Of a stretch of DNA of 64,000 nt, positions 8,676 through 16,731 are shown in pieces; positions within the stretch are counted from its first letter, which is position 1; every line of letters starts with the position of its first letter. This DNA comes from JBKBKC01 sp046294265. Lineage in GTDB: Bacteria > Pseudomonadota > Alphaproteobacteria > Rhodobacterales > Rhodobacteraceae. Under the pieces are notes generated by a model. The model saw nothing but the letters and a program-made list of their open reading frames with translations, did no database searches and had not been told where the DNA came from. A program made the translations under genes and the position numbers. The stretch lies in assembly GCA_046294265.1 (NCBI GenBank), contig JBKBKC010000004.1:124001-188000 (forward strand), read 5' to 3'.

Positions 8676-11600
8676 TCTCCCGCCTCCAGCACCGCCATGA
8701 TGGAATTGCGCCGCGTCACCCAGAGGCCGGCCGCCCGCAAGGCGGCAAAACGGTCGCGCAGCGCAGCCAGCGCGCCGGGGTTGTGCTCTTGCAGGAACGC
8801 CACCAGATCAGCGCGGCCCAGCGTTGCATCAAAGCAAAGGTCGATCAGATGCGCGGGCACGGCGCGGGTCAGATGCGCGAAGGCCGCCAGATGCTCCACC
8901 GTCGCCGCGATCTCGGCCCCGCCGCGAAAGCCATGCGCCATCATCCCCGTCGCCCAGTCGGGGTTGGCCGCGCGCGAGCGCACGACGCGGGCGATCTCTT
9001 CGGTCAGGGCGCGGGCGCGGGGGGCATCGGGGCGGGTGGCGTCGATGTGGTAAAGGGCGGGGGCATCCCCCCCCAGCGCCGCGCGGGCGGCGGCAAACCC
9101 CCCCTCGTGCGCGGCATAGTCCGAGGCGACCAGCACATCGGTTTCGGCCAGATCCTGCACATGGGCAAAGGCATCGGCCCCGGCCACCCGCGCCTCCAGC
9201 CCCGCGCGGTCGCGCCGGATGTCGCCCCGCGCGTCGATCGCCCATTCCGAGGCCGCAAGCCAGGCCGCCCCCGCCGCCGCGCGCCCGGCATCCGAGTATT
9301 CCTCCAGCGCCGCGCCCATCGCCATGCCGTAAAGCCCCGGCTGCGGGCCAAAGACGCGGGGCGCGCGGGCAGCATAGGGGTTGTCGCCCGCATCCTCGCC
9401 CCGCAGCGCCAGCGCCTCTGCCCCCGCCTCGAACATCTGCGCAAGCCCCGGAAACACGTCGCGAAAGAGGCCCGAGACGCGCAGCGTCACGTCGATGCGG
9501 GGGCGGCCCAAGAGGGCCAGCGGGATCACCTCGAACCCCGTCACCCGGCCCGTGGCCGCATCCCAGCGGGGTGCGAGGCCCGCCAGATGCAGCGCCATCG
9601 CGAATTCCTCGCCCGCCGTGCGCATGCTGGCCGACCCCCAGAGATCGACCACCAGCCCGCGCGGCCAGTCGCCGTGATCCTGCAGGTGGCGGCGCAACAG
9701 CTCTTCGGCCAGTTTCACCCCCTGCGCATGGGCGCCCTGCGTGGGCACGGCGCGGGGATCGACCGAATACATGTTGCGCCCGGTGGGCAGCACATCCGTC
9801 CGCCCCCGGTAGGGCGAGCCGGAGGGGCCGGGCGCCACGCGACGGCCGTTCAGGGCCGCCATGAGGCCCGCCATCTCGCCCGGCGCCTGGCCATAGACAT
9901 GCAAGCCCTCGCCATAGCGGCTTTCCTTCAGGTCGCAGACGAAGCGGTCGATGCGGAGGATCGCCTCGGACGCGCTGGCGCCCGGCGGGATGGCAAGGTC
10001 ATCCTCGACCCCCGCGCCCCGCGCCTCGGCCCGGATCGCCGCGATCAGCCGGTCGCGGCGGGCGGGGTCAAGGCCGTCGGCGGTGGAATATTCGTCGAGC
10101 AGGCGTTCGAGGCGGTCAAGATGCGCGGGCAGGGCGGCGGTCGCCAGTGGCGGCGGCATGTGGCCCAGCGTGACCGCACCGATGCGTCGTCGGGCCTGCG
10201 CGGCCTCGCCCGGGTCATTGACGATGAAGGGATAGATCACCGGCAGGGCGCCGATCAGCGCCTCGGGCCAGCAGGCCCCGGACAGCGCCACCGCCTTGCC
10301 CGGCAGCCATTCCAGCGTGCCATGCGCGCCGATATGCATGAGGGCATGGAGATCCTGCGACCGCAGCCAGAGGTAGAAGGCCACATAGCCATGGCGCGGG
10401 GTGCGGGCGAGATCGTGATAGGTGCCGTCGCGCGTGGCAAGGTCGCCGCGTTCGGGTTGCAGCGCGATCAGGGTGTTGCCGGTTTTGAGGGCTGCAAAGC
10501 GGAAGGCAGTGCCGTCGCAGGCGGGGTCATCCTCGGGCTGTCCCCAGGCGGCGGCAAGCTGCGCGGGCAGGGGGTCGGGCAGGGCGGCCATCGCCGCGCG
10601 GTAGGCGTCGAGGGGCCAGGCCAGGGTTTCGGATGCCAGACGCTGCGCGAGGGTGGCGGCGTCGAGGGGGGCGCTGCCCCCCGGCTGCGCCCCCCCCCGG
10701 GATATTTGATCCAAGATGAATGGGGCAGCGGGATCGCCTGTGCCCGCGAGGGCGGCGAGGATTGCGGCTGCGGAAGAGGCGGCGTCGAGGCCCAAGGCAT
10801 GCGCCATGTTCCAGGCGCGGCCGGGGTAGGTGGACAGGATGAGGGCCGTGCGTTTTTCTTTGGCGGGCGTGGTTTGCAGGCGGTGCCAGGCGGCGACGCG
10901 GTCGGCGATGGCCGCGATCCGGTTGGGGTCGGGGAGGTGGGCGAAGCGGCTGAACTGCAGGTCGGGGTCGCGCTTGCCGGGGGATTTGAACGAGGCGACG
11001 CCGGCGAAGAGGCGGCCGTCCACCTCGGGCAGGACCACATGCATGGCAAGGTCGGCGGGCGAGAGGCCGCGTTCGGCCCCGGCCCAGTCGCGGCGCCGCG
11101 CGGTAGAGAGGGCGACCTGGAACACCGGGCAGCCGGGCGCGTCGAGGGGCGAGGTGCCGTCATCGCCCCGGGCGGAAAAGGCGGTGGCGTTGACGATGGC
11201 GACGGGCGCGACGGTGGCGAGGGCGGCGGCGACCCGTGCCGCATGGGGGCCCTTGAGCGAGGGGGCGAAGAGGCCATGCGCGGCAAGGCCCCGGGCGCGC
11301 AGGGCGTGGATCAGGGCATCGACGGGGGCGGTGTCGGCGGCCGTGAGGTAACTGCGGTAGAAGGTGACGGCGACGGCGGGGCCCGTGGCCATAGGCTGCG
11401 GGATCACGCCCCGGTCGGGGTCATACCAGCCCGTGTCCGGCACCGACTTGTCGCCCGCGACGGGGGGCGCATAGAGGCCCGCCGCGAGGGCCATCTGCGC
11501 CAGTGCGGCCTGTGCCGCCACCGCCCCGCCCGCCTCGCAGAGCGCCGAGAGGCGGCGCAGGGTGGAGGCGGGCAGGGTGGAGAGGTCATCGAGCCGGGGA

Positions 11601-11962
11601 TCGGGGCGGCCATCGGCGGGCAACACCGCCAGCGCGATGCGGTGGCGGCGGGCAAGGTCCTGCACGGTCGCCAATCCGTAGGGCCAGTAGCTTTCGCCGC
11701 CGATCAGCCGGATCAGGATGCCGCGGGCATGGGACAGCACGCCTTCCGCATAGGTATCGACCGACAAGGGGTGTTTCAGGGCCACAAGGTTTTGCAGCCG
11801 CGTCGGGGGGAGCGCCCCCCCCGCCCGGTGCCAGCCCGCCGCGAAAGCGCCCAGATCGCTGTCGGAAAAGGACAGGACCACCAGATCGGCCGGGCTCTGC
11901 CCCGGGTCGAACGGCGTCTCGGTCTCCTCCAGCCCGTGGCTGTCGCGAAAGACGACGTGCAA
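8672..11962 (-). CDS. cobN: Aerobic cobaltochelatase large subunit
   Basis: A large (1096 residues) catalytic subunit of the ATP-dependent cobalt chelatase that inserts Co2+ into hydrogenobyrinate a,c-diamide with CobS and CobT (not in this window). Family landmarks include HVVFRDSHGLEETETP at the start, MHIGAHGTLEWLPGKAVALS and ELLRRHLQDHG later, and GLYGMAMGAALEEYSDAG near the end. I place the start at a TTG at 11962: GGAGG lies about 9 bases upstream inside the end of cobW, and the recognisable N-terminus begins there, 4 bases after the cobW stop. Residues around 415-430 are encoded by a copy of the dispersed repeat. Confidence 0.93.
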   Translation of the reverse strand: MHVVFRDSHGLEETETPFDPGQSPADLVVLSFSDSDLGAFAAGWHRAGGALPPTRLQNLVALKHPLSVDTYAEGVLSHARGILIRLIGGESYWPYGLATVQDLARRHRIALAVLPADGRPDPRLDDLSTLPASTLRRLSALCEAGGAVAAQAALAQMALAAGLYAPPVAGDKSVPDTGWYDPDRGVIPQPMATGPAVAVTFYRSYLTAADTAPVDALIHALRARGLAAHGLFAPSLKGPHAARVAAALATVAPVAIVNATAFSARGDDGTSPLDAPGCPVFQVALSTARRRDWAGAERGLSPADLAMHVVLPEVDGRLFAGVASFKSPGKRDPDLQFSRFAHLPDPNRIAAIADRVAAWHRLQTTPAKEKRTALILSTYPGRAWNMAHALGLDAASSAAAILAALAGTGDPAAPFILDQISRGGAQPGGSAPLDAATLAQRLASETLAWPLDAYRAAMAALPDPLPAQLAAAWGQPEDDPACDGTAFRFAALKTGNTLIALQPERGDLATRDGTYHDLARTPRHGYVAFYLWLRSQDLHALMHIGAHGTLEWLPGKAVALSGACWPEALIGALPVIYPFIVNDPGEAAQARRRIGAVTLGHMPPPLATAALPAHLDRLERLLDEYSTADGLDPARRDRLIAAIRAEARGAGVEDDLAIPPGASASEAILRIDRFVCDLKESRYGEGLHVYGQAPGEMAGLMAALNGRRVAPGPSGSPYRGRTDVLPTGRNMYSVDPRAVPTQGAHAQGVKLAEELLRRHLQDHGDWPRGLVVDLWGSASMRTAGEEFAMALHLAGLAPRWDAATGRVTGFEVIPLALLGRPRIDVTLRVSGLFRDVFPGLAQMFEAGAEALALRGEDAGDNPYAARAPRVFGPQPGLYGMAMGAALEEYSDAGRAAAGAAWLAASEWAIDARGDIRRDRAGLEARVAGADAFAHVQDLAETDVLVASDYAAHEGGFAAARAALGGDAPALYHIDATRPDAPRARALTEEIARVVRSRAANPDWATGMMAHGFRGGAEIAATVEHLAAFAHLTRAVPAHLIDLCFDATLGRADLVAFLQEHNPGALAALRDRFAALRAAGLWVTRRNSIMAVLEAGE
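10666..10722 (-). repeat. Dispersed repeat, copy c, in frame inside cobN
   Basis: A copy of the AT-box plus G/C-hairpin element lies inside the cobN coding region. The plus strand reads GGGGGGCGCTGCCCCCC, then a C/G run and GATATTTGATCCAAGATGAA. Read on the coding strand it gives FILDQISRGGAQPGG without breaking the frame. The other copies lie outside genes, so this looks like an insertion tolerated as a surface loop of CobN. Confidence 0.65.
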
Positions 11963-11966
11963 GGGG

Positions 11967-13001
11967 TCAGCCCTCCAGCACGCGGCGAATGGCGGCGGGG
12001 TCGATATGGTCATGCTCGGCGATGACAACGAGGCGGGTCTGGCGGGGGGCGGTGCCCCAGGGCCGGTCGTATTGCGCGCGCACCCGTGCGCCCACGGCCT
12101 GCACCAGCAGCCGCATGGGTTTGCCGGTGACCGCGACATAGCCCTTGACGCGCAGGATCTGCTGGTCGCGGGCCAGCGTGCGGATACGCTCTTGCAGGGC
12201 CTCGGGGTCGGCGACTTCGGGCAGGTCGATCACCACGCTGTCGAAATCCTCATGCTCATGGTCATCCGCCCCGTCATGGTGGCTGGGGCGGTTCGCAAGG
12301 TCATCCTCGGCGGCGGCATTCAGGCCCAGGATCACGCGGGCATCGATCACCCCGTCGGTCATGGCGACCATGGGCAGGGGGCGCGGCGCCTCGGCATTGA
12401 TCGCCGCGCGGGCGGCGGCAAGGCCCGCCTCTCCGGCAAGATCGGCCTTGGTCAGCAGCACGATGTCGGCGCAGGCGATCTGGTCCTCGAACACCTCGGC
12501 GAGCGGCGTGTCATGGTCCAGGCTGGGGTCGGCGGCGCGCTGCGCGTCCACAGCCACGGGGTCGGGGGCAAAGCGGCCCGCCGCCACCGCCTCGGCATCC
12601 GCCAGCGCCACCACGCCATCGACGGTGATGCGCGACCGGATGGCGGGCCAGTCGAAGGCCTTCAGCAGCGGCTTGGGCAGCGCCAGCCCCGAGGTCTCGA
12701 TCAGGATATGGTCGGGGCGGTTGGGGCGGGCCAGCAGCGCCTCCATGGTGGGGATGAAATCATCGGCCACGGTGCAGCAGATGCAGCCGTTGGCCAGCTC
12801 GACGATGTTGTCCTCGGGGCAATTCTCATCCGCGCAGGCACGCAGGATGTCGCCGTCCACCCCCAGGGTGCCGAACTCATTGACGAGGATGGCCAGGCGC
12901 CGCCCCCCCGGATGCGCCATCAGATGGCGGATCAGCGTGGTCTTGCCCGACCCGAGAAAGCCCGTGATCACGGTGACGGGGATTTTGGCCAGATCGGTCA
13001 T
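11967..13001 (-). CDS. cobW: CobW-type metal-handling GTPase (COG0523)
   Basis: A 344-residue G3E-family P-loop GTPase. Walker A is GFLGSGKTT at residues 14-22, the metal motif CICC lies at Cys73-Cys76, and a TKAD guanine-specificity motif follows around residue 200. A His/Asp-rich stretch near residue 240 (HHDGADDHEHEDFD) is typical of COG0523 metal chaperones. The C-terminal CobW domain carries ILRVKGYVAVTGKPMRLLVQ. Its place directly before cobN points to cobalt delivery to the chelatase. The start overlaps the upstream DUF1636 stop by 4 bp, and the stop is 4 bp from the proposed cobN start. Confidence 0.93.
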   Translation of the reverse strand: MTDLAKIPVTVITGFLGSGKTTLIRHLMAHPGGRRLAILVNEFGTLGVDGDILRACADENCPEDNIVELANGCICCTVADDFIPTMEALLARPNRPDHILIETSGLALPKPLLKAFDWPAIRSRITVDGVVALADAEAVAAGRFAPDPVAVDAQRAADPSLDHDTPLAEVFEDQIACADIVLLTKADLAGEAGLAAARAAINAEAPRPLPMVAMTDGVIDARVILGLNAAAEDDLANRPSHHDGADDHEHEDFDSVVIDLPEVADPEALQERIRTLARDQQILRVKGYVAVTGKPMRLLVQAVGARVRAQYDRPWGTAPRQTRLVVIAEHDHIDPAAIRRVLEG

Positions 13002-13396
13002 GCGAGGGGCTCCATGGGGGGGATGCGGGCGACGGATTGCTTGCGGAATATCTCGGGGCGCTCGCGCCAGGGCACGAGGCCGTTGGGCGCCGCGGCATAG
13101 AGGGCGGCGCCCTGAAGGATGTCGGCGGCATGGGTGGCGGGGTCAAGCCCGCCATAGACATAGGACCATTTGCCCGGGGCGGTCAGCGCCACGGCGCAGC
13201 CGTTCTGGCAGACCGACAGGCATTCGACCGCGCGCAGGGTCAGGCCCGGCGGCAGCGCGCCCTGGTCCAGCGCACGCAAGAGTGTGGCACCGGGGCGCTC
13301 CTCGCCCTCGGGCAGGGCGCCGGCGCGGCGGCAGGTGGTGCAAACGACCAGCGTGGCCTGGGGGATCGGGGGCGTCAGGGGCGGGGCATAGTCCAT
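12998..13396 (-). CDS. DUF1636 family cysteine-rich metal-binding protein
   Basis: A 132-residue protein of the DUF1636 type, found next to cobW and cobN in many alphaproteobacteria. It has a thioredoxin-like ferredoxin arrangement: VVCTTCRRAG near the N-terminus and ECLSVCQNGCAVAL in the middle, giving cysteines suited to a 2Fe-2S centre or to metal transfer. The molecular role is not known; a part in cobalt handling or redox support is inferred from context. The start is uncertain: ATG at 13396 is chosen, and an in-frame ATG at 13423 would add nine residues. It is the first gene after the cobalamin riboswitch and overlaps cobW by 4 bp. Confidence 0.8.
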   Translation of the reverse strand: MDYAPPLTPPIPQATLVVCTTCRRAGALPEGEERPGATLLRALDQGALPPGLTLRAVECLSVCQNGCAVALTAPGKWSYVYGGLDPATHAADILQGAALYAAAPNGLVPWRERPEIFRKQSVARIPPMEPLA

Positions 13397-13445
13397 CGGG
13401 CGTGGTTCCGGCCTTGGGGGCATAGGGGGGAGGAACGCACGAAAG

Positions 13446-13470
13446 GGCGGAACCCGGACAGGGCTCCGCC
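13446..13470 (-). terminator. Riboswitch expression-platform hairpin
   Basis: On the minus strand GGCGGAGCCC, a TGTCC loop and GGGTTCCGCC form a 10-bp stem directly after the riboswitch, followed by CTTTCGTG. The U-tract is short, so it may be a weak intrinsic terminator or a structure that hides the ribosome-binding site when cobalamin is bound. It lies 50 bases before the first start codon of the operon. Confidence 0.55.
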
Positions 13471-13511
13471 AGCTTCCGGTCGCGGCACACCCCGTCCGCC
13501 CGTGATCATCT

Positions 13512-13720
13512 GCGCCGGCAGGTCTCCCGGCTCGGCGGAGCGGGACCCGAAATCCTATGGATCGGCCCCCACCGGATCCGGCCTTCCCGGCATGAGCGCC
13601 AGTGGCATGGACCCTCTCCGCGTCACGGTCGCGGGGGCGGCTGCGGTTTCGGGTCGCGGCGCGGATACGCCCTTTCCCCTGTCGCATTCCCTCTTCGCCT
13701 GCTTTACGCAGGAACCGGCG
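13512..13720 (-). promoter_or_regulatory. Cobalamin (B12) riboswitch
   Basis: The minus strand shows the conserved blocks of the adenosylcobalamin riboswitch in order: GGGAATGCGACAGGGG, AACCGCAGCCGCCCCCGCGA, then CCATGCCACTGGCGC with GGGAAGGCCGG, and the B12 box GAGCCGGGAGACCTGCC at about 13517-13533. It precedes the DUF1636-cobW-cobN-cobG-cobH-cobI-cobJ operon and should switch it off when cobalamin is plentiful. A TTGACA element at 13751-13756 upstream on the same strand could be the -35 box of its promoter; the -10 is not clear. Edges are approximate. Confidence 0.93.
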
Positions 13721-13773
13721 CGTCCTTGTGGTGAACCCAGGCGCGGCCAGTGTCAAGAACGGGAAACGCCCAG

Positions 13774-14415
13774 ATGTCCGACGAGACCGACACCCAGACC
13801 CCCGCAGACCCGGACCCCGAGGCCCGGCACGCCCGGAAGATGGCCAAGAAAAAGGCCGCCCGCGACCGGATGATGGAGACGAAGGCCGGGGAGAAGGGCC
13901 TGGTGATCGTCCATACCGGAGCGGGAAAGGGCAAATCCTCCAGCGGTTTCGGCATGATCCTGCGATGCATCGCGCATCAGATGCCCTGTGCGGTGGTCCA
14001 GTTCATCAAGGGCGCCTGGGACACCGGCGAACGCCGCCTGATCGAGGGGCATTTCGCCGGGCTCTGCCAGTTCCACGCCATGGGCGAAGGCTTCACCTGG
14101 GAAACCCAGGACCGCGCCCGCGACATCGCGATGGCGCAAAAAGGCTGGGACAAGGCGCGCGACCTGATCCGCGACCCCGCGATCCGCTTTGTCCTGCTGG
14201 ACGAGATCAACATCGCGCTGCGCTACGATTACCTGTCGGCGGAAGAGGTGACCGGGTTTCTCGCCACCGAAAAGCCGCCCCTCACCCATGTGTGCCTCAC
14301 GGGCCGCAACGCGCCGCAGGCGCTGATCGACATGGCGGATCTGGTGACCGAAATGACACTGGTGAAGCATCCCTTCCGGTCGGGCATCAAGGGCCAGCCG
14401 GGGGTCGAGTTCTGA
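13774..14415 (+). CDS. cobO: Cob(I)yrinic acid a,c-diamide adenosyltransferase
   Basis: A 213-residue corrinoid adenosyltransferase of the CobO/CobA (BtuR) type, which attaches the 5'-deoxyadenosyl group of ATP to cobalt. The P-loop VHTGAGKGKSS lies at residues 47-57 and is followed by VVQFIKGAW, LLDEINIAL and VCLTGRNAP, all family blocks. A Lys/Arg-rich N-terminal tail of about 40 residues precedes the fold. The ATG at 13774 gives the usual length. The gene starts back to back with the riboswitch-led operon and is followed by cobQ after a 132-bp gap that holds a strong inverted repeat. Confidence 0.95.
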   Translation: MSDETDTQTPADPDPEARHARKMAKKKAARDRMMETKAGEKGLVIVHTGAGKGKSSSGFGMILRCIAHQMPCAVVQFIKGAWDTGERRLIEGHFAGLCQFHAMGEGFTWETQDRARDIAMAQKGWDKARDLIRDPAIRFVLLDEINIALRYDYLSAEEVTGFLATEKPPLTHVCLTGRNAPQALIDMADLVTEMTLVKHPFRSGIKGQPGVEF

Positions 14416-14442
14416 GGTGGGGCACAGGTTGGGGCCGCGTAT

Positions 14443-14495
14443 GGGTATTTGGGCAAAGAAGAGGACAGGGCGTTCTCTTCTTTGCAAAAATACCC
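14443..14495. repeat. Inverted pair of dispersed AT boxes, copy d
   Basis: Two arms of 21 bp, one reading GGGTATTTGGGCAAAGAAG and the other CTCTTCTTTGCAAAAATACC, face each other across an 11-base loop and pair at 19 of 21 positions. Each arm is a copy of the AT box seen elsewhere in the window. The structure lies between cobO and cobQ and could end cobO transcripts or set cobQ levels. Confidence 0.7.
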
Positions 14496-14547
14496 CCGCC
14501 GGAGGCACCCGCCGCGCCGTGCAGGGTGACCGTGGCGGGGTAGGGCG

Positions 14548-15993
14548 ATGCGCGCGTTGATGATCCAGGGCTGCGGCTCGAACGTGGGCAAGTCGATGCT
14601 GGTGGCGGGGCTGTGCCGGGCGGCCGTGAGGCGGGGGCTGTCGGTGGCGCCGTTCAAGCCGCAGAACATGTCGAACAATGCCGCCGTCACCGCCGACGGG
14701 GGCGAGATCGGGCGGGCGCAGGCGTTGCAGGCGCTGGCCTGCGGACGGATGCCGGTGACCGACATGAACCCGGTCCTCCTGAAACCCGAATCCGAGGTCG
14801 GCGCGCAGGTGATCGTGCAGGGGCGACGGATCGCCACGGTCAAGGCGCGCGACTATGCCGCGCTCAAGCCTGCGCTCATGGCTCCGGTGCTGGAGAGTTT
14901 CGCGCGGCTGCGCGCCGGGGCCGATCTGGTGATCGTCGAGGGGGCGGGATCGCCTGCCGAGGTGAACCTGCGCGCGGGCGACATCGCCAACATGGGCTTC
15001 GCGCGGGCGGCGGGCGTGCCGGTGGTTCTGGTGGGCGACATCGACCGGGGCGGAGTGATCGCGCAGGTCGTGGGCACGCAGGTGGTGCTGGACCCTCGCG
15101 ACGCGGCCATGGTGGCGGGCTTCGTGATCAACAAGTTCCGGGGTGACGTGCGGCTGTTCGACGATGGCTATGCGCTCATTGCCGCGCGCACCGGCTGGCC
15201 GGGGTTCGGGGTGGTGCCGTGGTTCGCCCAGGCCGCGCGCCTGCCGGCCGAGGATGCGCTGGACCTGCCGCAGGGCGGCGCCGGCGCGGGCCTGCATGTC
15301 GTGGCGCTCGCCTTGCCGCGCATTGCCAATTTCGACGATCTTGACCCGATCGCGCAGGAGCCTGGGGTGCGGCTCACGCTGCTGCGCCCCGGGCAGGCGA
15401 TCCCCGGGGATGCGGCATTGGTCATCCTGCCCGGCTCGAAATCCACGCGCGCCGATCTGGCGGCCCTCCTTGCCACCGGATGGGACATCGACCTGCGCGC
15501 GCATCTGCGGCGGGGCGGGCATGTGCTGGGAATCTGCGGCGGCTATCAGATGCTGGGGCGCCGCCTGGCCGACCCCGAAGGCATCGAGGGCCCGGCGGGC
15601 GAGGTCGCGGGCCTTGGCCTTTTGGAGATCGACACGGTGATGACCCCCGACAAGCGGCTGACGCGCACCACTGCTGTGCATGCGGCCACGGGCCTGCCGG
15701 TTGAGGGCTATGAGATCCACATCGGCCAGAGCGATGGCCCTGACCGTGCCCGGCCGTTTGCCCGTGTCGGGGCGGTAGCGGAGGGCGCGGTTTCGGCAGA
15801 TGGCCGGGTCAGTGGCACCTATCTGCACGGCCTTTTCCAGGCCGATGCCTTTCGCGCGGCCTGGCTCGCGGCGCTCGGGGTGCGGGTCGCCCCGCGCGAC
15901 CATGCGGCGGGTGTGGAGGCGGCACTTGACGCGCTGGCGGACCATCTGGAGGCGCATCTGGATGTGCCAGGCCTGCTGGCGCTGGCGCGATAA
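14548..15993 (+). CDS. cobQ: Cobyric acid synthase
   Basis: A 481-residue glutamine amidotransferase that amidates the b, d, e and g side chains of adenosylcobyrinate a,c-diamide. The N-terminal domain has MIQGCGSNVGKSMLVAGLCR and PFKPQNMSNNAAVT, both diagnostic for CobQ. The C-terminal GATase domain has VLGICGGYQMLGR with the nucleophile Cys330, and EIHIGQSDGP near the catalytic histidine. ATG at 14548 follows a GGGG stretch. Length is normal. It is the last cobalamin gene of the cluster on the right side; no promoter is obvious, so it may be read from cobO. Confidence 0.95.
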   Translation: MRALMIQGCGSNVGKSMLVAGLCRAAVRRGLSVAPFKPQNMSNNAAVTADGGEIGRAQALQALACGRMPVTDMNPVLLKPESEVGAQVIVQGRRIATVKARDYAALKPALMAPVLESFARLRAGADLVIVEGAGSPAEVNLRAGDIANMGFARAAGVPVVLVGDIDRGGVIAQVVGTQVVLDPRDAAMVAGFVINKFRGDVRLFDDGYALIAARTGWPGFGVVPWFAQAARLPAEDALDLPQGGAGAGLHVVALALPRIANFDDLDPIAQEPGVRLTLLRPGQAIPGDAALVILPGSKSTRADLAALLATGWDIDLRAHLRRGGHVLGICGGYQMLGRRLADPEGIEGPAGEVAGLGLLEIDTVMTPDKRLTRTTAVHAATGLPVEGYEIHIGQSDGPDRARPFARVGAVAEGAVSADGRVSGTYLHGLFQADAFRAAWLAALGVRVAPRDHAAGVEAALDALADHLEAHLDVPGLLALAR

Positions 15994-16025
15994 CGGCTGC
16001 GTGATAAGGGTCTGGGGTGCTTTCG

Positions 16026-16054
16026 TTGACCGTCTTGCCAATTTCCGCTACACT
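16026..16054 (+). promoter_or_regulatory. Sigma-70-like promoter of the OmpA-domain gene
   Basis: TTGACC and TACACT are separated by exactly 17 bases, a good match to the housekeeping consensus (5/6 and 4/6). The predicted start lies about 20 bases before the ATG at 16082. Confidence 0.55.
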
Positions 16055-16081
16055 CTAAATGCAATCCAGATGGGGTTTGTT

Positions 16082-16603
16082 ATGAAATTTTCCGTGGCGA
16101 TTTCGACGGCCTTTGCGATGTGTCTTGCGACCGCAGGTGTCGCGCAAGAAAAAACCAAGGAATACACCGTTGATCAACTGGTGGATTTCTTTACGAAATC
16201 CGCCGATCTTGGGGCAACGCGCGGTATCTGCATCGGCACCCCGCAGGAATGCGCACCGCCGAAGCCCGAAGGTCTGGACATGCTCGTGACTTTCGAACTC
16301 GATTCGTCTGACCTGACCCCACAGGCGGAAAAATACCTGGGGCTCTTCGCGCAGATGATGCAGGACGAACGCCTGAAGATCGCGCGGTTCGTCGTCGAGG
16401 GGCATACCGATGCCCGTGGCTCGGACGATTATAACTACAGCCTTTCCGATGCCCGCGCCGAAGCGGTCCGCCGCCATCTGATCGGACTTGGCGTGTCGGA
16501 AGAGCGTTTGTCATCGGTCGGTTTGGGCAAGGGGCAGCCGCGCACGGGCGACGCCTTTGACCCCGAGAACCGTCGTGTGGAACTGCGGATCGACCTGCAA
16601 TAA
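16082..16603 (+). CDS. Exported OmpA-domain protein
   Basis: A 173-residue protein with a Sec signal peptide (MKFSVAISTAFAMCLATAGV, cleavage after the following AQ) and one OmpA_C-like domain in its second half. The domain shows LVTFELDSSDLTPQAEKYL, VVEGHTDARGSDDYN and LSDARAEAVRRHL, the usual peptidoglycan-binding OmpA motif order. It has no lipobox and no beta-barrel part, so it is probably a soluble or loosely bound periplasmic protein. AT-richer codon use and its own promoter set it apart from cobQ. It is convergent with the caspase-like gene and may belong functionally to the Exb-kinase group to the right. Confidence 0.85.
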   Translation: MKFSVAISTAFAMCLATAGVAQEKTKEYTVDQLVDFFTKSADLGATRGICIGTPQECAPPKPEGLDMLVTFELDSSDLTPQAEKYLGLFAQMMQDERLKIARFVVEGHTDARGSDDYNYSLSDARAEAVRRHLIGLGVSEERLSSVGLGKGQPRTGDAFDPENRRVELRIDLQ

Positions 16604-16629
16604 CGGCATCCGGCCCAGGACAACTACAA

Positions 16630-16654
16630 AGGCCCCGATGCTATGTCGGGGCCT
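16630..16654. terminator. Hairpin between convergent genes
   Basis: AGGCCCCGA and TCGGGGCCT pair perfectly (9 bp) around a 7-base loop, between the ends of the OmpA-domain gene and the caspase-like gene. A-rich bases stand on the left and ATT on the right, so it could stop transcription from both sides. Confidence 0.55.
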
Positions 16655-16731
16655 ATTGCGTCCCGGCGGCCGTTTGGCTGTCAGGGCGCGGCGACGGACA
16701 CATTGACGAACGGGATCAGAGACGGGCGGGA

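Noticed and set aside
8315..12025. Open frame of 1236 codons on the plus strand
   Set aside because: It is antisense to cobN, cobG and cobW; its product is Gly/Arg/His/Pro-rich with no domain. High GC makes stop codons rare in such shadow frames.
13753..16041. Open frame of 762 codons on the minus strand across cobO and cobQ
   Set aside because: Antisense to two well-recognised genes; composition is Arg/His-rich and no motif is seen.
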